Below, piece by piece: positions 33,506 to 43,066 of a stretch of 64,000 bases of DNA. Source of the DNA: Dehalococcoidia bacterium (GTDB taxonomy: Bacteria; Chloroflexota; Dehalococcoidia; GIF9; AB-539-J10). Made by a program: the position numbers and the translations under genes. The notes under the pieces were generated by a model. That model was not told the origin of the DNA. It worked only from the letters and a program-made list of their open reading frames with translations, and searched no databases. How positions within the stretch are numbered: the first letter of the stretch is position 1; each line of letters begins with the position of its first letter. The DNA lies in contig PWUU01000007.1 of assembly GCA_003562475.1 (NCBI GenBank), forward strand, positions 1 through 64,000. Reading direction: 5' to 3'.

Positions 33506-34164
33506 CGGCTCGCGATACTCTCAGCCACGACAAGGTCATCCCGGGTGGTAATCTTGAGATTCTCGTAAGATCCTTCGTAGAGCCTCACGTCGTATCCCAG
33601 CCTCTCGGCCAGCATCGCGTCGTCGGTCACCGTCTCCTCAGCACAAGAGTATGCGTGCCGCAGGATATCCGAACGAAACACCTGTGGCGTTTGTGCTGCG
33701 CGCAGTCGGTCGCGATCAAGCGTACACACCACGCCTTCTTCGGACATGAGCTTCACCGTGTCTTTGACGGCGACAGATGCGACAGCCACTCCCGTTTCCC
33801 GGGCGGCGGAGAGTCCTCTTCGAATGAGCGTCTCCGTCAGGAAGGGCCGCACCCCGTCATGAACGATGATCCAGCCTGCATTCGACAATGTCTCCAGGGC
33901 ACTGAGGACCGAGTCCTGACGCCGCGTTCCACCCGGTACCAGGCGAGACTTGCACCAATTCCTCTCGTGTAACAACTGCTCTACTGCAGCCATTTGCTCC
34001 GGAGGTACAGCTATCGCAATCTCGGTTACAGCGCCACTCGCCTCAAGGGCCTCCACGCACCACGCCAGGAGCGGCTTCCTGCCCAGAGGAGCGAACAGCT
34101 TATCGATCCCCTCCATACGCGTACCTTGGCCTGCAGCCGGTACAATGGCCCCGACCCTCTCCAT
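33487..34164 (-). CDS. ispD: 2-C-methyl-D-erythritol 4-phosphate cytidylyltransferase
   Basis: A 225-residue nucleotidyltransferase that makes CDP-ME in the MEP pathway. It has the N-terminal AIVPAAGQGTRMEG loop, the VHDGVRPFL motif and VAVKDTVKLM. ATG 34164, three bases after the radA stop, is preferred over a TTG inside radA. It overlaps ispF downstream. The clpC-radA-ispD-ispF row is found in other bacteria too. Confidence 0.94.
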   Translation of the reverse strand: MERVGAIVPAAGQGTRMEGIDKLFAPLGRKPLLAWCVEALEASGAVTEIAIAVPPEQMAAVEQLLHERNWCKSRLVPGGTRRQDSVLSALETLSNAGWIIVHDGVRPFLTETLIRRGLSAARETGVAVASVAVKDTVKLMSEEGVVCTLDRDRLRAAQTPQVFRSDILRHAYSCAEETVTDDAMLAERLGYDVRLYEGSYENLKITTRDDLVVAESIASRWEAHP

Positions 34165-34166
34165 CG

Positions 34167-35576
34167 CTACGTCCGCCCCCGACAATCTGTGTCTCCGCTG
34201 TCAAGACCGAGTGCGATGGCCTGAGTGAGCGACGAGGCGCGCAGCAGTTTGATGCCCGAACCAGCGACAGCGCCAACCTTCGCCTCGGAGGGGCCGATAC
34301 AACTGTTGAAACCCAGCCTCTCTGCTTCCCCAAGCCTCCGCGCCGGCTGCGAGACACCTCTTACCTCACCTCCAAGTCCCAGCTCTCCAAACACGACCAG
34401 GCTTCGCAAGAGTGGGCAATCCCTGAGGCTGGACGCAATCGCAAGCGCGACGCCCAGGTCAGCCGCAGGTTCTGCAATACGAAGGCCACCCGTGACGTTC
34501 ACTATGACATCCTGGTCCGAAAGCTTCATTCGTGCCCGCTTTGTCAACACAGCTGTTATCAGGAGCAGTCGATTGAGATCGAAGCCGGTTGCGACACGAC
34601 GGGGCGGTCCGAACCCCGCTGGCGTGGTGAGTGCCTGTATCTCAACAAGGAGAGGACGGCTGCCTTCAAGAATCGGTACGATAACGGAGCCGACAACCTG
34701 ATCTCGTTCTGCGCCAATGAACACGAGGGACGGGTTCTCCACCGGCACGAGTCCGGTTGCGATCATCTCAAACACGCCCAGTTCGTCGGTCGACCCGAAG
34801 CGATTCTTTACAGCGCGCACCAGACGATATGCGCTATGCCTCTCACCTTCCATGTACAGGACCACGTCGACGATATGTTCCAGCGTCCCGGGTCCGGCGA
34901 TGGCACCCTCCTTGGTGACATGACCCGCGATAAGCACCGAGACGCCACGCTGCTTGGCAAAACGCATGAGCGCAATCGTACACTCGCGAACCTGGCTAAG
35001 GCTGCCCGGCGCACCCGCAACGCCTTCGAGCCACATGGTTTGTATCGAATCGACAATGACGAGTGAGGGGGCAGCCGTATTCAAGTGTTCGAGTACGGCC
35101 TCCAGGCTCGTCTCAGCTAGAAGCAGAATGCGTTCGCCTGAAACCCCAAGACGAACCGCGCGCAGCCGCACCTGTTGCGACGACTCCTCACCTGAGACAT
35201 AGACGACGGCTCCTCCATCCTTTGCCAGATGTGAGCACACCTGGAGAAGAAGCGTGGACTTGCCAATTCCAGGCTCACCTCCCAGGAGGACCAGTGAACC
35301 GGGCACGAGCCCGCCTCCAAGCACACGGTCGAACTCGGAGATGCCAAGGCTCACTCGCGGTGCAGAATCCAGTGAGACAGAGGAGAGCTCTTGAGGGGTT
35401 GTCCCGGATACACCCGCCAAGGAGACAGGGCTACGTCGTTCGGCTGCGACGGACTCGAAGCTGTTCCAGCTTTCACACGAGGGACAACGCCCAAGCCACT
35501 TGGGGCTTTCGCGGCCACAATGCTGGCATACGAATACCTGCTTCAGCTTAAATCTACTGCGGTTCTCAGGCGTCAC
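34167..35576 (-). CDS. radA: DNA repair protein RadA (Sms)
   Basis: A 469-residue RecA-like ATPase for branch migration in recombination. It has the N-terminal zinc finger CQHCGRESPKWLGRCPSC, Walker A LGGEPGIGKSTLLLQ, the family motif KNRFGSTDELGVFEM, and a C-terminal Lon-like domain (GGLRIAEPAADLGVALAIAS). The GTG start is at 35576. It ends at the ispD start. Confidence 0.95.
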   Translation of the reverse strand: MTPENRSRFKLKQVFVCQHCGRESPKWLGRCPSCESWNSFESVAAERRSPVSLAGVSGTTPQELSSVSLDSAPRVSLGISEFDRVLGGGLVPGSLVLLGGEPGIGKSTLLLQVCSHLAKDGGAVVYVSGEESSQQVRLRAVRLGVSGERILLLAETSLEAVLEHLNTAAPSLVIVDSIQTMWLEGVAGAPGSLSQVRECTIALMRFAKQRGVSVLIAGHVTKEGAIAGPGTLEHIVDVVLYMEGERHSAYRLVRAVKNRFGSTDELGVFEMIATGLVPVENPSLVFIGAERDQVVGSVIVPILEGSRPLLVEIQALTTPAGFGPPRRVATGFDLNRLLLITAVLTKRARMKLSDQDVIVNVTGGLRIAEPAADLGVALAIASSLRDCPLLRSLVVFGELGLGGEVRGVSQPARRLGEAERLGFNSCIGPSEAKVGAVAGSGIKLLRASSLTQAIALGLDSGDTDCRGRT

Positions 35577-35643
35577 GCGCTATCTCATCGCAAGAAGCTG
35601 CCGTCACAAGGCACAAGGGGCCAGGGCGTCTGGCGCGACACCG

Positions 35644-38124
35644 TTACGACACCGATTCACCCGAGGGAACGAGTTCTCGAATTTCTCCCTGGGCGAGCAT
35701 CACGAGCCGCTCTTCCCTCACATCGATTTCCACTGTATCCCCAGACCGGAACTCACCGCGCAGGATGGCCTCCGAGAGCTGATCCTCCAGCATATTCTGG
35801 ATAACCCTGCGGAGCGGCCGCGCACCGAATACCGGATCGTATCCCTTGGCGCCCAGGAGATCCTTTGCTGCTTCGGAAACCACGAGCGTGATCCCCTTGT
35901 CGGTGAGCGACTTGGCAACCTGCCCCAGCATAAGATCGACAATCTGTCGAAGCTCCTCTCTACTGAGAGCATGGAATACAACAGACGCATCGAGACGATT
36001 GAGGAACTCAGGCCGGAACCGATTTTTCAATTCGGTCATGACCTTCTCCTTCATCTTGTCGTATTCCACCTGCTGCCTCTGAGAATCGTCCGTCTGCGTC
36101 GGAAATCCAATGGACATGTCTTTGCGGATAAGCTCCGCGCCCACATTGCTCGTCATGATGATGATGGCGTTTCTGAAGTCAACACGTCTGCCCTTGGCAT
36201 CCGTGAGGTGACCGTCATCGAATATTTGGAGCAGGATATTGAATACGTCGTAGTGCGCCTTCTCAATCTCGTCAAGAAGGATACAGCTGTAGGACTTGCG
36301 CCGTACCGACTCGGTCAGCTGCCCACCGTCGTCATAACCAACGTACCCGGGTGGCGCTCCTACGAGGCGCGCCACCGTATGGCGCTCCATGAACTCGGAC
36401 ATATCGAGCCGAATCAACGCGTCCTCGCTGCCAAACATGAACTCCGACAGCGCCCGCGCGAGTTCCGTCTTCCCCACGCCCGTTGGCCCGAGGAACATAA
36501 ATACCCCAATAGGCCGCCTCGGATCCTTGAGTCCCGCACGAGCACGACGCACCGCCTTTGCGATGGTCGTAACCGCCTCATCCTGTCCGATAATGCGGCC
36601 GTGCAGCGCTTCCTCCATCTGGAGGAGGCGAGTACTCTCGTCGGAACTCAGGCGCACAACCGGGATCCCGGTCCACATGCTGACAACCTCGGCCACATCA
36701 TCTTCACCAACTTCAGGCTTCTCGGTTTCGCGCTTGGACTGCCATTCCCGCTCCATCAGAGCTACCTTGTCCACAAGTTGAAGCTCACGCTCGCGCAACT
36801 CGCTGGAGTACTCATACTGCTGAGCCGCAATGGCCGCCTCTTTCTCTCTGCGAACAGTTTCAAGCGCTTTGCGCGCATCGGTCAGCCCTATCGGAGCGCT
36901 GCCGCGACGTATGCGAACACGCGAACTTGCCTCGTCGACGACGTCGATGGCTTTGTCGGGCAGGAACCGGTCGGGAATGTATCGCGCCGCGAGCGACGCA
37001 GAGCTCCGAAGCGCGTCATCCGTGATCGTAAGCTGGTGGAACTCCTCGTACCGGGATCTCACACCCAGCAGGATATTGTGTGTCTCTTCTACGCTGGGCT
37101 CCGCCACAAGCACCGTCTGAAACCTGCGCTCCAGTGCAGGATCCTTTTCGACGTATTTGCGGTAGTCAGTCAGCGTCGTGGCACCAATGCACTGAATCTG
37201 TCCACGAGATAGGGCCGGCTTCAACATGTTGGATGCATCGACAGCGCCCTCAGCAGCGCCGGCGCCCACGATGGTATGCATCTCATCGATAAACAGCACA
37301 CAGTTGCCCGCCGCTTTCTCCTCCTCGATCACCTTCTTCATCCGCTCTTCGAACTCACCGCGGTACTTCGTGCCGGCGACAAGCGCGCCGATGTCCAGGG
37401 CAACTATTCGCTTGCCCTGCAACACCTCGGGCACCTCACCATCGACGATACGCTGCGCGAGCCCTTCGACGATCGCCGTCTTCCCCACACCAGGCTCGCC
37501 GATCAATGCCGGGTTGTTCTTCGTGCGCCTGCTGAGAATCTGGATGACGCGCTCGATCTCCTGCGTCCGTCCTATGATGGGGTCAAGCTTTCCTGCTCTG
37601 GCCAGAGCCGTCAGGTCAGTTCCCAACTGGTCAAGGGTGGGAGTCTTGGTTGCAGCACGATTGGTACGGGCATGCATGGACTCGTGCCGCATCACCTGCG
37701 CGACTTCCTCGCGCGCCCGTTCGAGGCTAATGCCGAAGTTTTCAAGTACGTTGCAGGCGACGCCTTCCTTGCCGCCAAGCAATCCGAGCAGAAGGTGTTC
37801 GCTGCCGATGTAACTCGAGTTGAGTCGCCTCGCCTCATCAACAGCCACCTCGATTGCACGCTTGGCACGTGGCGCGAGGCTGATGTCGCCTGCCATGCGT
37901 CGCTCACCCTTGCCGACAACAAACTCGACTGCTGCCCTCACCTTGGCCAGAGGGACTCCGAGATTGGTGAGCACCTTAGCGGCCACCCCGGCTTCCTCGT
38001 CAACGATGCCAAGAAGGATGTGCTCGGTGTCGATATAGCCATGGCCAAGGCGTTTTGCCTCCTCCTGAGCTTTTGTCAGGACTTTGCGAGCACCTTCGGA
38101 GAACCGTTCAAAACCGCTACTCAT
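35644..38124 (-). CDS. clpC: ATP-dependent unfoldase ClpC
   Basis: An 826-residue Hsp100 protein: two N-terminal Clp repeats, AAA1 with Walker [18 protein letters not shown], a short middle domain of about 50 residues, AAA2 with [16 protein letters not shown], and an IGF tripeptide in DMSIGFPTQ. The short middle domain and IGF loop mark it as a ClpC that feeds ClpP, not a ClpB. Its promoter is at 38155-38183. Substrate is presumed misfolded or tagged protein in the cytoplasm. It begins the clpC-radA-ispD-ispF row. Confidence 0.94.
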   Translation of the reverse strand: MSSGFERFSEGARKVLTKAQEEAKRLGHGYIDTEHILLGIVDEEAGVAAKVLTNLGVPLAKVRAAVEFVVGKGERRMAGDISLAPRAKRAIEVAVDEARRLNSSYIGSEHLLLGLLGGKEGVACNVLENFGISLERAREEVAQVMRHESMHARTNRAATKTPTLDQLGTDLTALARAGKLDPIIGRTQEIERVIQILSRRTKNNPALIGEPGVGKTAIVEGLAQRIVDGEVPEVLQGKRIVALDIGALVAGTKYRGEFEERMKKVIEEEKAAGNCVLFIDEMHTIVGAGAAEGAVDASNMLKPALSRGQIQCIGATTLTDYRKYVEKDPALERRFQTVLVAEPSVEETHNILLGVRSRYEEFHQLTITDDALRSSASLAARYIPDRFLPDKAIDVVDEASSRVRIRRGSAPIGLTDARKALETVRREKEAAIAAQQYEYSSELRERELQLVDKVALMEREWQSKRETEKPEVGEDDVAEVVSMWTGIPVVRLSSDESTRLLQMEEALHGRIIGQDEAVTTIAKAVRRARAGLKDPRRPIGVFMFLGPTGVGKTELARALSEFMFGSEDALIRLDMSEFMERHTVARLVGAPPGYVGYDDGGQLTESVRRKSYSCILLDEIEKAHYDVFNILLQIFDDGHLTDAKGRRVDFRNAIIIMTSNVGAELIRKDMSIGFPTQTDDSQRQQVEYDKMKEKVMTELKNRFRPEFLNRLDASVVFHALSREELRQIVDLMLGQVAKSLTDKGITLVVSEAAKDLLGAKGYDPVFGARPLRRVIQNMLEDQLSEAILRGEFRSGDTVEIDVREERLVMLAQGEIRELVPSGESVS

Positions 38125-38154
38125 ACGAGCGACCGCCCTTCGTACTCACGTCGA

Positions 38155-38183
38155 AGTATAGTTGATGCCCCTACGGCAGTCAA
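38155..38183 (-). promoter_or_regulatory. Promoter of clpC
   Basis: On the minus strand TTGACT (38178-38183), 17 bases, then TATACT (38155-38160). It lies 31 bases upstream of the clpC start. No clear CtsR or CIRCE operator was seen. Confidence 0.75.
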
Positions 38184-38196
38184 ACACTCAAGAGCA

Positions 38197-38225
38197 TTGA
38201 TGAACGTAGAATGACATTGTACAAT
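38197..38225 (+). promoter_or_regulatory. Promoter of rsmD
   Basis: TTGATG (38197-38202), 17 bases, TACAAT (38220-38225). It diverges from the clpC promoter with 13 bases between them. It predicts a leader of only about 15-18 bases before rsmD. Confidence 0.6.
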
Positions 38226-38248
38226 CGTTCGCGGCAGTATGGACGACA

Positions 38249-38800
38249 ATGCGAATCGAGGGTGGGAGTGCACGGGGCATAGAACTGAAGGCCCCACCCG
38301 GCCGAAGGGTGAGGCCAACTACTCGTGTAACGCGACAGGCGCTCTTCTCAATGCTTGAGCACGCAGGCTGTGAGTACGAGGTTGTACTGGACCTCTTCGC
38401 TGGGAGTGGCGCTCTCGGCATCGAGGCGCTCAGCAGAGGAGCGTCCCATGCCGACTTCGTCGACAACAGTCACGAGTGCTGCAGTGTCATCCGACTGAAT
38501 CTGCAGCGGACAGGGTTCACGGACCGTGCCGGCGTGTACTGTATACCCGTACGCAAAGCTCTGGAAGTCCTCAGCCAGAAATACGACCTGGTCTTCCTGG
38601 ATCCCCCGTACGATGATGCGTCCACCGGTGACACCTTGTCGGCACTTTCATCCAGCACACTTCTCGGCCCAAGCACGCTGCTGGTGGTAAGCCACGGAGC
38701 CCGTCACCCTCTTGTCGACACCTATGGCACGTTTGTCACATGGAAGAGACGCCGGTATGGCGATTCCCATATCTCCATATACAGGAGAGAGGAGCAGTAA
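38249..38800 (+). CDS. rsmD: 16S rRNA (guanine966-N2)-methyltransferase
   Basis: A 183-residue Rossmann methyltransferase that modifies G966 of 16S rRNA. It has MRIEGGSARGIELKAPPG at the start, VRPTTRVTRQALFSML, motif I LDLFAGSGALGIEALSRG, and the catalytic VFLDPPYDD. No good ribosome site precedes the ATG. CoaD follows after one base, as in many bacteria. Confidence 0.93.
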   Translation: MRIEGGSARGIELKAPPGRRVRPTTRVTRQALFSMLEHAGCEYEVVLDLFAGSGALGIEALSRGASHADFVDNSHECCSVIRLNLQRTGFTDRAGVYCIPVRKALEVLSQKYDLVFLDPPYDDASTGDTLSALSSSTLLGPSTLLVVSHGARHPLVDTYGTFVTWKRRRYGDSHISIYRREEQ

Positions 38801-38801
38801 C

Positions 38802-39296
38802 ATGACCATTGCCGTGTACCCCGGTTCATTTGACCCCATCACAAACGGTCACATTGACATCGTCAAGCGTGCTTGCGCACTTTTCGATTCCCTCATTGTG
38901 GCCATCTATGACAGACCGGAGAAGAACCTCCTGTTCAGCGTCGATGAGCGTATCGCGCTCGCACAGACCGCCTCAGAGGACATCCCTAACGTGTCCGTGC
39001 GGGCATTCTCCGGCCTGGTAGTCGATTTCATTCACCATATGAAGGCAGACGTGATGATTCGGGGGCTCCGGGCCACTTCCGACTTCGAGCGAGAGTTCGA
39101 AATGGCGCTGATGAACCACAAGCTGGCCCCTGATATCGAGCTGGTGTGTCTTATGACGAGCGCCAAGTATCAATTCATCAGCTCCAGCGTCATCAAAGAG
39201 GTTGCCAGACTCGGTGGATGCCTTGACGGCATGGTTCCCGACCACGTGGCTGAAGCACTCACGAGGAAGTACGCAGAAACATATACGAGAGGTTGA
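38802..39296 (+). CDS. coaD: Phosphopantetheine adenylyltransferase
   Basis: A 164-residue enzyme for the next-to-last step of coenzyme A synthesis. It has AVYPGSFDPITNGHIDIV with the TxGH site, the IRGLRATSDFEREFEMAL stretch, and QFISSSVIKEVARLGG with the C-terminal ISSxxxKE motif. ATG 38802 is one base after the rsmD stop, with GGAG upstream. Confidence 0.95.
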   Translation: MTIAVYPGSFDPITNGHIDIVKRACALFDSLIVAIYDRPEKNLLFSVDERIALAQTASEDIPNVSVRAFSGLVVDFIHHMKADVMIRGLRATSDFEREFEMALMNHKLAPDIELVCLMTSAKYQFISSSVIKEVARLGGCLDGMVPDHVAEALTRKYAETYTRG

Positions 39297-39359
39297 AAAA
39301 CGCACAGGCGGCCAGTACAATGACCGCAATACGCGTACCTGAGGAGGTAGTGCATCACC

Positions 39360-39632
39360 ATGGCTTACAAGATCACCGAAGACTGTATCAGTTGCGGCGC
39401 GTGCGAACCTGAATGCAAGAATGCTGCAATCAGCGAGGGAGATGCCACATACGTAATTGACCCTGATAAGTGTACCGAGTGCGTTGGCTGGTTCGAGGCC
39501 GCTCGATGCGAGGAGGTCTGTCCCGTAGGTGCTGCCGTGCCTGATCCCGACAATACTGAAACCAAAGAGCAGTTGCTGGAGAAGTTCAAGAAGCTGAATC
39601 CAGGCGAGACGCCGGTCGAAGGCACTTACTAG
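39360..39632 (+). CDS. Two-cluster 4Fe-4S ferredoxin
   Basis: A 90-residue ferredoxin with [16 protein letters not shown] and, later, [21 protein letters not shown], where an insert lies between the second and third ligands as in the Alvin type (Allochromatium-like) ferredoxins. GAGG before the ATG. It follows the rsmD-coaD pair and is likely a general low-potential electron carrier. Confidence 0.93.
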   Translation: MAYKITEDCISCGACEPECKNAAISEGDATYVIDPDKCTECVGWFEAARCEEVCPVGAAVPDPDNTETKEQLLEKFKKLNPGETPVEGTY

Positions 39633-39633
39633 A

Positions 39634-40425
39634 CTACAGCTTGTGCGAGCGAGCATAAGCGGCAGCTATCGCGTCTGCTACCAGAGCTCTGAGGCTGCCC
39701 TTCTCCAATACGTGGAGGGCAGCCGCTGTTGTGCCCCCGGGGGACGTAACCATATTGCGCAACTCCGCCGGGTGGCTTCCGGATTGCGACAGGTACTCCG
39801 CTGATCCCCGCAAGGTGTGCTGTGCAAGCCTTTCCGCCATTGCCCTCGGCATTCCAATGGCTACCGCCCCGTCAACTAGCGCCTCCGCAAACAGAAACAC
39901 ATAGGCTGGACCACTGCCACTAAGTGCCGTGGCCATATCCACATACTTCTCGTTGGGGACATACAGCTCCTCGCCCAGTGCCGAGAGGATCGTTCGCACC
40001 CAATCCAGATGGACCGACTCAAGATTAGAGGTGCCGGTCCACACCGTCATCCCCATGCCTATCTGAGCAGGAGTGTTCGGCATTGCCCGCACCACCACGC
40101 GATGGGAGAAGCGCTCGACGAGTCGCTCAAGCTTCACCCCGGCCAGGATGGAGAGGAGCACCTGGCCATCCTGAAGCTTTCCAATCTGTGTGGCAACTGC
40201 TTCGAGGTCCTGCGGCTTGACCGCGAGGATCACGACATCTGCTCCGCCAATACAGAAGGATGGGTCTTCATAAACCGCGACTTCGTACTGCGTGCGAAAC
40301 AACTCGCGACGCGCGGGTGATGGATCAACCACGCTGACCTGCTCACACGACACAACTCCACCCTCCACGAGACGTTTGATGACCGCCTCCGCCATCGTGC
40401 CACCGCCAACGAATGTGAGCCTCAT
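39634..40425 (-). CDS. proC: Pyrroline-5-carboxylate reductase
   Basis: A 263-residue NADPH-dependent enzyme for the last step of proline synthesis. It has a Rossmann start FVGGGTMAEAVIKRL, VVRAMPNTPAQIGMGMTV, and the signature ALSGSGPAYVFLFAEALVDGA with GMPRAMAERLA and TSPGGTTAAALHVLEKG. It converges on the ferredoxin gene with one base between them. LeuS is upstream on the same strand, 12 bases away. Confidence 0.95.
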   Translation of the reverse strand: MRLTFVGGGTMAEAVIKRLVEGGVVSCEQVSVVDPSPARRELFRTQYEVAVYEDPSFCIGGADVVILAVKPQDLEAVATQIGKLQDGQVLLSILAGVKLERLVERFSHRVVVRAMPNTPAQIGMGMTVWTGTSNLESVHLDWVRTILSALGEELYVPNEKYVDMATALSGSGPAYVFLFAEALVDGAVAIGMPRAMAERLAQHTLRGSAEYLSQSGSHPAELRNMVTSPGGTTAAALHVLEKGSLRALVADAIAAAYARSHKL

Positions 40426-40437
40426 GCCATTCTCTCG

Positions 40438-42882
40438 CTACGCCACAACGATGCTAACAATACGACCAGGTACGTAGATCACCTTCTGCACCACTCCCCC
40501 ATTGATATGTGCCTTGACCCTCTCCCTCGCGAGTGCCAGAGTTCTGACCTCGTCTTCCGAGATATCGGCCGGCACCACAAGCTTGTCACGAAGCTTGCCA
40601 TTGACCTGAACCGCGACGGTTACCTCCTCTTGTTTCGCCAGTGCTTCATCAAAGGACGGCCATCTCTGGTTATGCACGCTATAGTCATACCCGTGGCACT
40701 CCCACAGCTCTTCCGCGATATGGGGTGCGCTTGGCGCCATCAGGAGGAGAATGGTTCTGATCGCTTCACGCCACGTCTCCTCGGACACGTTTCCAGCCTC
40801 CTGGACCGGACTCAGCACATTGGTGAACTCCATGAGACGGGCAAGCATCGTGTTGAAGCGGAATTCTTCAATATCGGCGGTGACAGCCTTGATCGTCTTG
40901 TGAGTCATATGCCGAACGTGGTGTTCAGCGGCTTCCTCGACGACTATCTCACGATAATCGTAAGTCGCCAGGGACCAGACGCGATTCAACCACCGGCTCA
41001 GGCCAACGATACCACTGTCGCTCCACTCACCGCCCAGGTTCCAGGGTCCAACGAACATCAAGTATGTCCGCACGGCGTCCGCTCCCAGCTTGGAGACGTA
41101 CTCATCGGGGGCGACTACATTGCCTTTGGACTTGCTCATCTTGCCACCACGATAAATGATGGTGCCCTGGTTGTAGAGCCTCGTGAACGGCTCGTTGAAG
41201 TCCAGCAGGCCAAGGTCCCGCAATGCCTTCACAAAGAACCGCGAGTAGAGCAGGTGCAATACTGCGTGCTCAGCGCCGCCGGTGTATAGATCCACGGGCA
41301 TCCAGTACTTGAGTTTGTCTCTGTCGTAAGGCCCATAGTCGACCCCCGGGCTGGTGAAGCGCAGGAAATACCAGTTGGAACACATAAACGTGTCCATAGT
41401 ATCCGTCTCACGCTTGGCCGGACCACCACATGCCGGGCAGCGGACGTTAACGAACGAATCGCAGTACTTCAGCGGCGATTCCCCGGTAGGCTTAAACTCT
41501 GCATCAGGCGGCAGAAGTACCGGCAAGTCCCCTTCCGGCACCGGCACAGTACCGCATTTCTCGCAGTACACGATTGGAATAGGCGCTCCCCAGTAGCGCT
41601 GCCGTGAGATGATCCAGTCGCGCAGGCGGTATGCCACAGTCGCCTTACCCCAGCCTTCACGTTCCAGCTTCTGGCATATGGCCCTGAAGCCTTCAGCCAC
41701 GGGAAGCCCATTGAACTCACCCGAATTCACGAGAGAGCCATCACCGGTGTACGCCTGCTCAAGGGGTTGCCCATCCCAGTCAGGGGGAGCAATAACCGTT
41801 CTTATGGGCAAGTCAAACCTTGATGCAAACTCGAAGTCGCGTTCATCATGGGCGGGCACGCCCATCACCGCACCGGTACCATAAGTCAATAGCACGTAGT
41901 CCGTTATCCAGATCGGTACCCGTTCATTATTGAAGCGGTTGATTACATAGCTGCCAAGAAACACCCCTGTCTTCTCTCGGCCCAGTGCGGTACGCTCATA
42001 GTCAGCCTGGCGTCGACACCACTCAACATAGGTATCGACCTCGGCCCTCCGCTCGGGAGCCGTGAGTTTCTTCACCAGAGGATGCTCGGGCGAGAGCAAG
42101 AAATAGGTGACTCCAAATACGGTATCCGGCCGCGTGGTGAAGACTCGAATCTCTTTTTCCTCAACCGCAGGGTGATCCAGACCGAAAGAAAGCTCAGCAC
42201 CTTCACTGCGGCCGATCCAATTCGACTGGATTGTCCTGATGCGCTCGGGCCACTCCACTTCGCTGAAATCAAGCAGCTCATCTGCATACCTGGTGATACG
42301 GAAGAACCATTGCTCCATGTCACGCTTGGTGACCACAGCGCCACATCTCTCGCACTCATCTTCGCCGATCACCTGCTCATTAGCCAGCACCGTCTGACAC
42401 TGAGGACACCAGTTGACCGGTGCGGTGCCACGGTACGCGAGGCCCGCCTCATAAAGTTTCAGGAAGAACCACTGCGTCCATCGGTAGTAGTCCGGCTGGC
42501 AGCTCACCAATTCACGCGTCCAATCATAGATGCATCCCATCGTGCGCAACTGGGTACGCATCCGGTCGATGTTGCCCATCGTCCACGTATAAGGATGAAT
42601 CCCGTGCTTGATGGCGGCATTCTCCGCAGGGAGCCCGAAGGCATCAAAACCCATTGGATGAAGCACGTTGTATCCCTGCATTCGCTTGAACCGCGCGCGA
42701 ACATCGGACGGAGCCATCGCGTACCAGTGACCAATGTGCAGGTCTCCGGAGGGGTAAGGAAACATTGTCAGGGCATAATACTTGGTCGCGAGCGGGTCCT
42801 CGGTTACCTCGTAGAGGCGGTCTTGCCCCCATCTCTCCTGCCACTTCTTCTCAATAGCCCGTGGATCGTACCTGGTGACCAT
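40438..42882 (-). CDS. leuS: Leucyl-tRNA synthetase
   Basis: An 814-residue class I synthetase. HIGH-type motif FPYPSGDLHIGHWYAM is near residue 40, the zinc-like CPQC/CERC segment near 160, the editing domain follows (TYGTGAVMGVPAHDERD), and KMSKSKGNVV lies near 575. Full length for a bacterial LeuS. ATG 42882 lies about 180 bases from clpB on the other strand, with a shared upstream region. Confidence 0.96.
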   Translation of the reverse strand: MVTRYDPRAIEKKWQERWGQDRLYEVTEDPLATKYYALTMFPYPSGDLHIGHWYAMAPSDVRARFKRMQGYNVLHPMGFDAFGLPAENAAIKHGIHPYTWTMGNIDRMRTQLRTMGCIYDWTRELVSCQPDYYRWTQWFFLKLYEAGLAYRGTAPVNWCPQCQTVLANEQVIGEDECERCGAVVTKRDMEQWFFRITRYADELLDFSEVEWPERIRTIQSNWIGRSEGAELSFGLDHPAVEEKEIRVFTTRPDTVFGVTYFLLSPEHPLVKKLTAPERRAEVDTYVEWCRRQADYERTALGREKTGVFLGSYVINRFNNERVPIWITDYVLLTYGTGAVMGVPAHDERDFEFASRFDLPIRTVIAPPDWDGQPLEQAYTGDGSLVNSGEFNGLPVAEGFRAICQKLEREGWGKATVAYRLRDWIISRQRYWGAPIPIVYCEKCGTVPVPEGDLPVLLPPDAEFKPTGESPLKYCDSFVNVRCPACGGPAKRETDTMDTFMCSNWYFLRFTSPGVDYGPYDRDKLKYWMPVDLYTGGAEHAVLHLLYSRFFVKALRDLGLLDFNEPFTRLYNQGTIIYRGGKMSKSKGNVVAPDEYVSKLGADAVRTYLMFVGPWNLGGEWSDSGIVGLSRWLNRVWSLATYDYREIVVEEAAEHHVRHMTHKTIKAVTADIEEFRFNTMLARLMEFTNVLSPVQEAGNVSEETWREAIRTILLLMAPSAPHIAEELWECHGYDYSVHNQRWPSFDEALAKQEEVTVAVQVNGKLRDKLVVPADISEDEVRTLALARERVKAHINGGVVQKVIYVPGRIVSIVVA

Positions 42883-42992
42883 GGCTCACGATTTTAGCCG
42901 AACCTGCAGTAAATGGAAAGCCTGACAGCTTATTCGATATTATGTTAACCACTGGACCTCGAAATGCATCCCCCTGGAACCCGGCCAGGTGC

Positions 42993-43021
42993 TGCGCATA
43001 GCCAGAGGGGAGTGCTAGAAT
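42993..43021 (+). promoter_or_regulatory. Possible extended -10 promoter of clpB
   Basis: TGCTAGAAT (-10 TAGAAT at 43016-43021 with TG upstream); the -35 position at 17 bases is TGCGCA, a poor match. No CIRCE or other heat-shock operator was seen. Confidence 0.35.
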
Positions 43022-43066
43022 GAGTCGGCATCATGAACGTTCAGGAGTGCACACAGGAGGGCGTCT

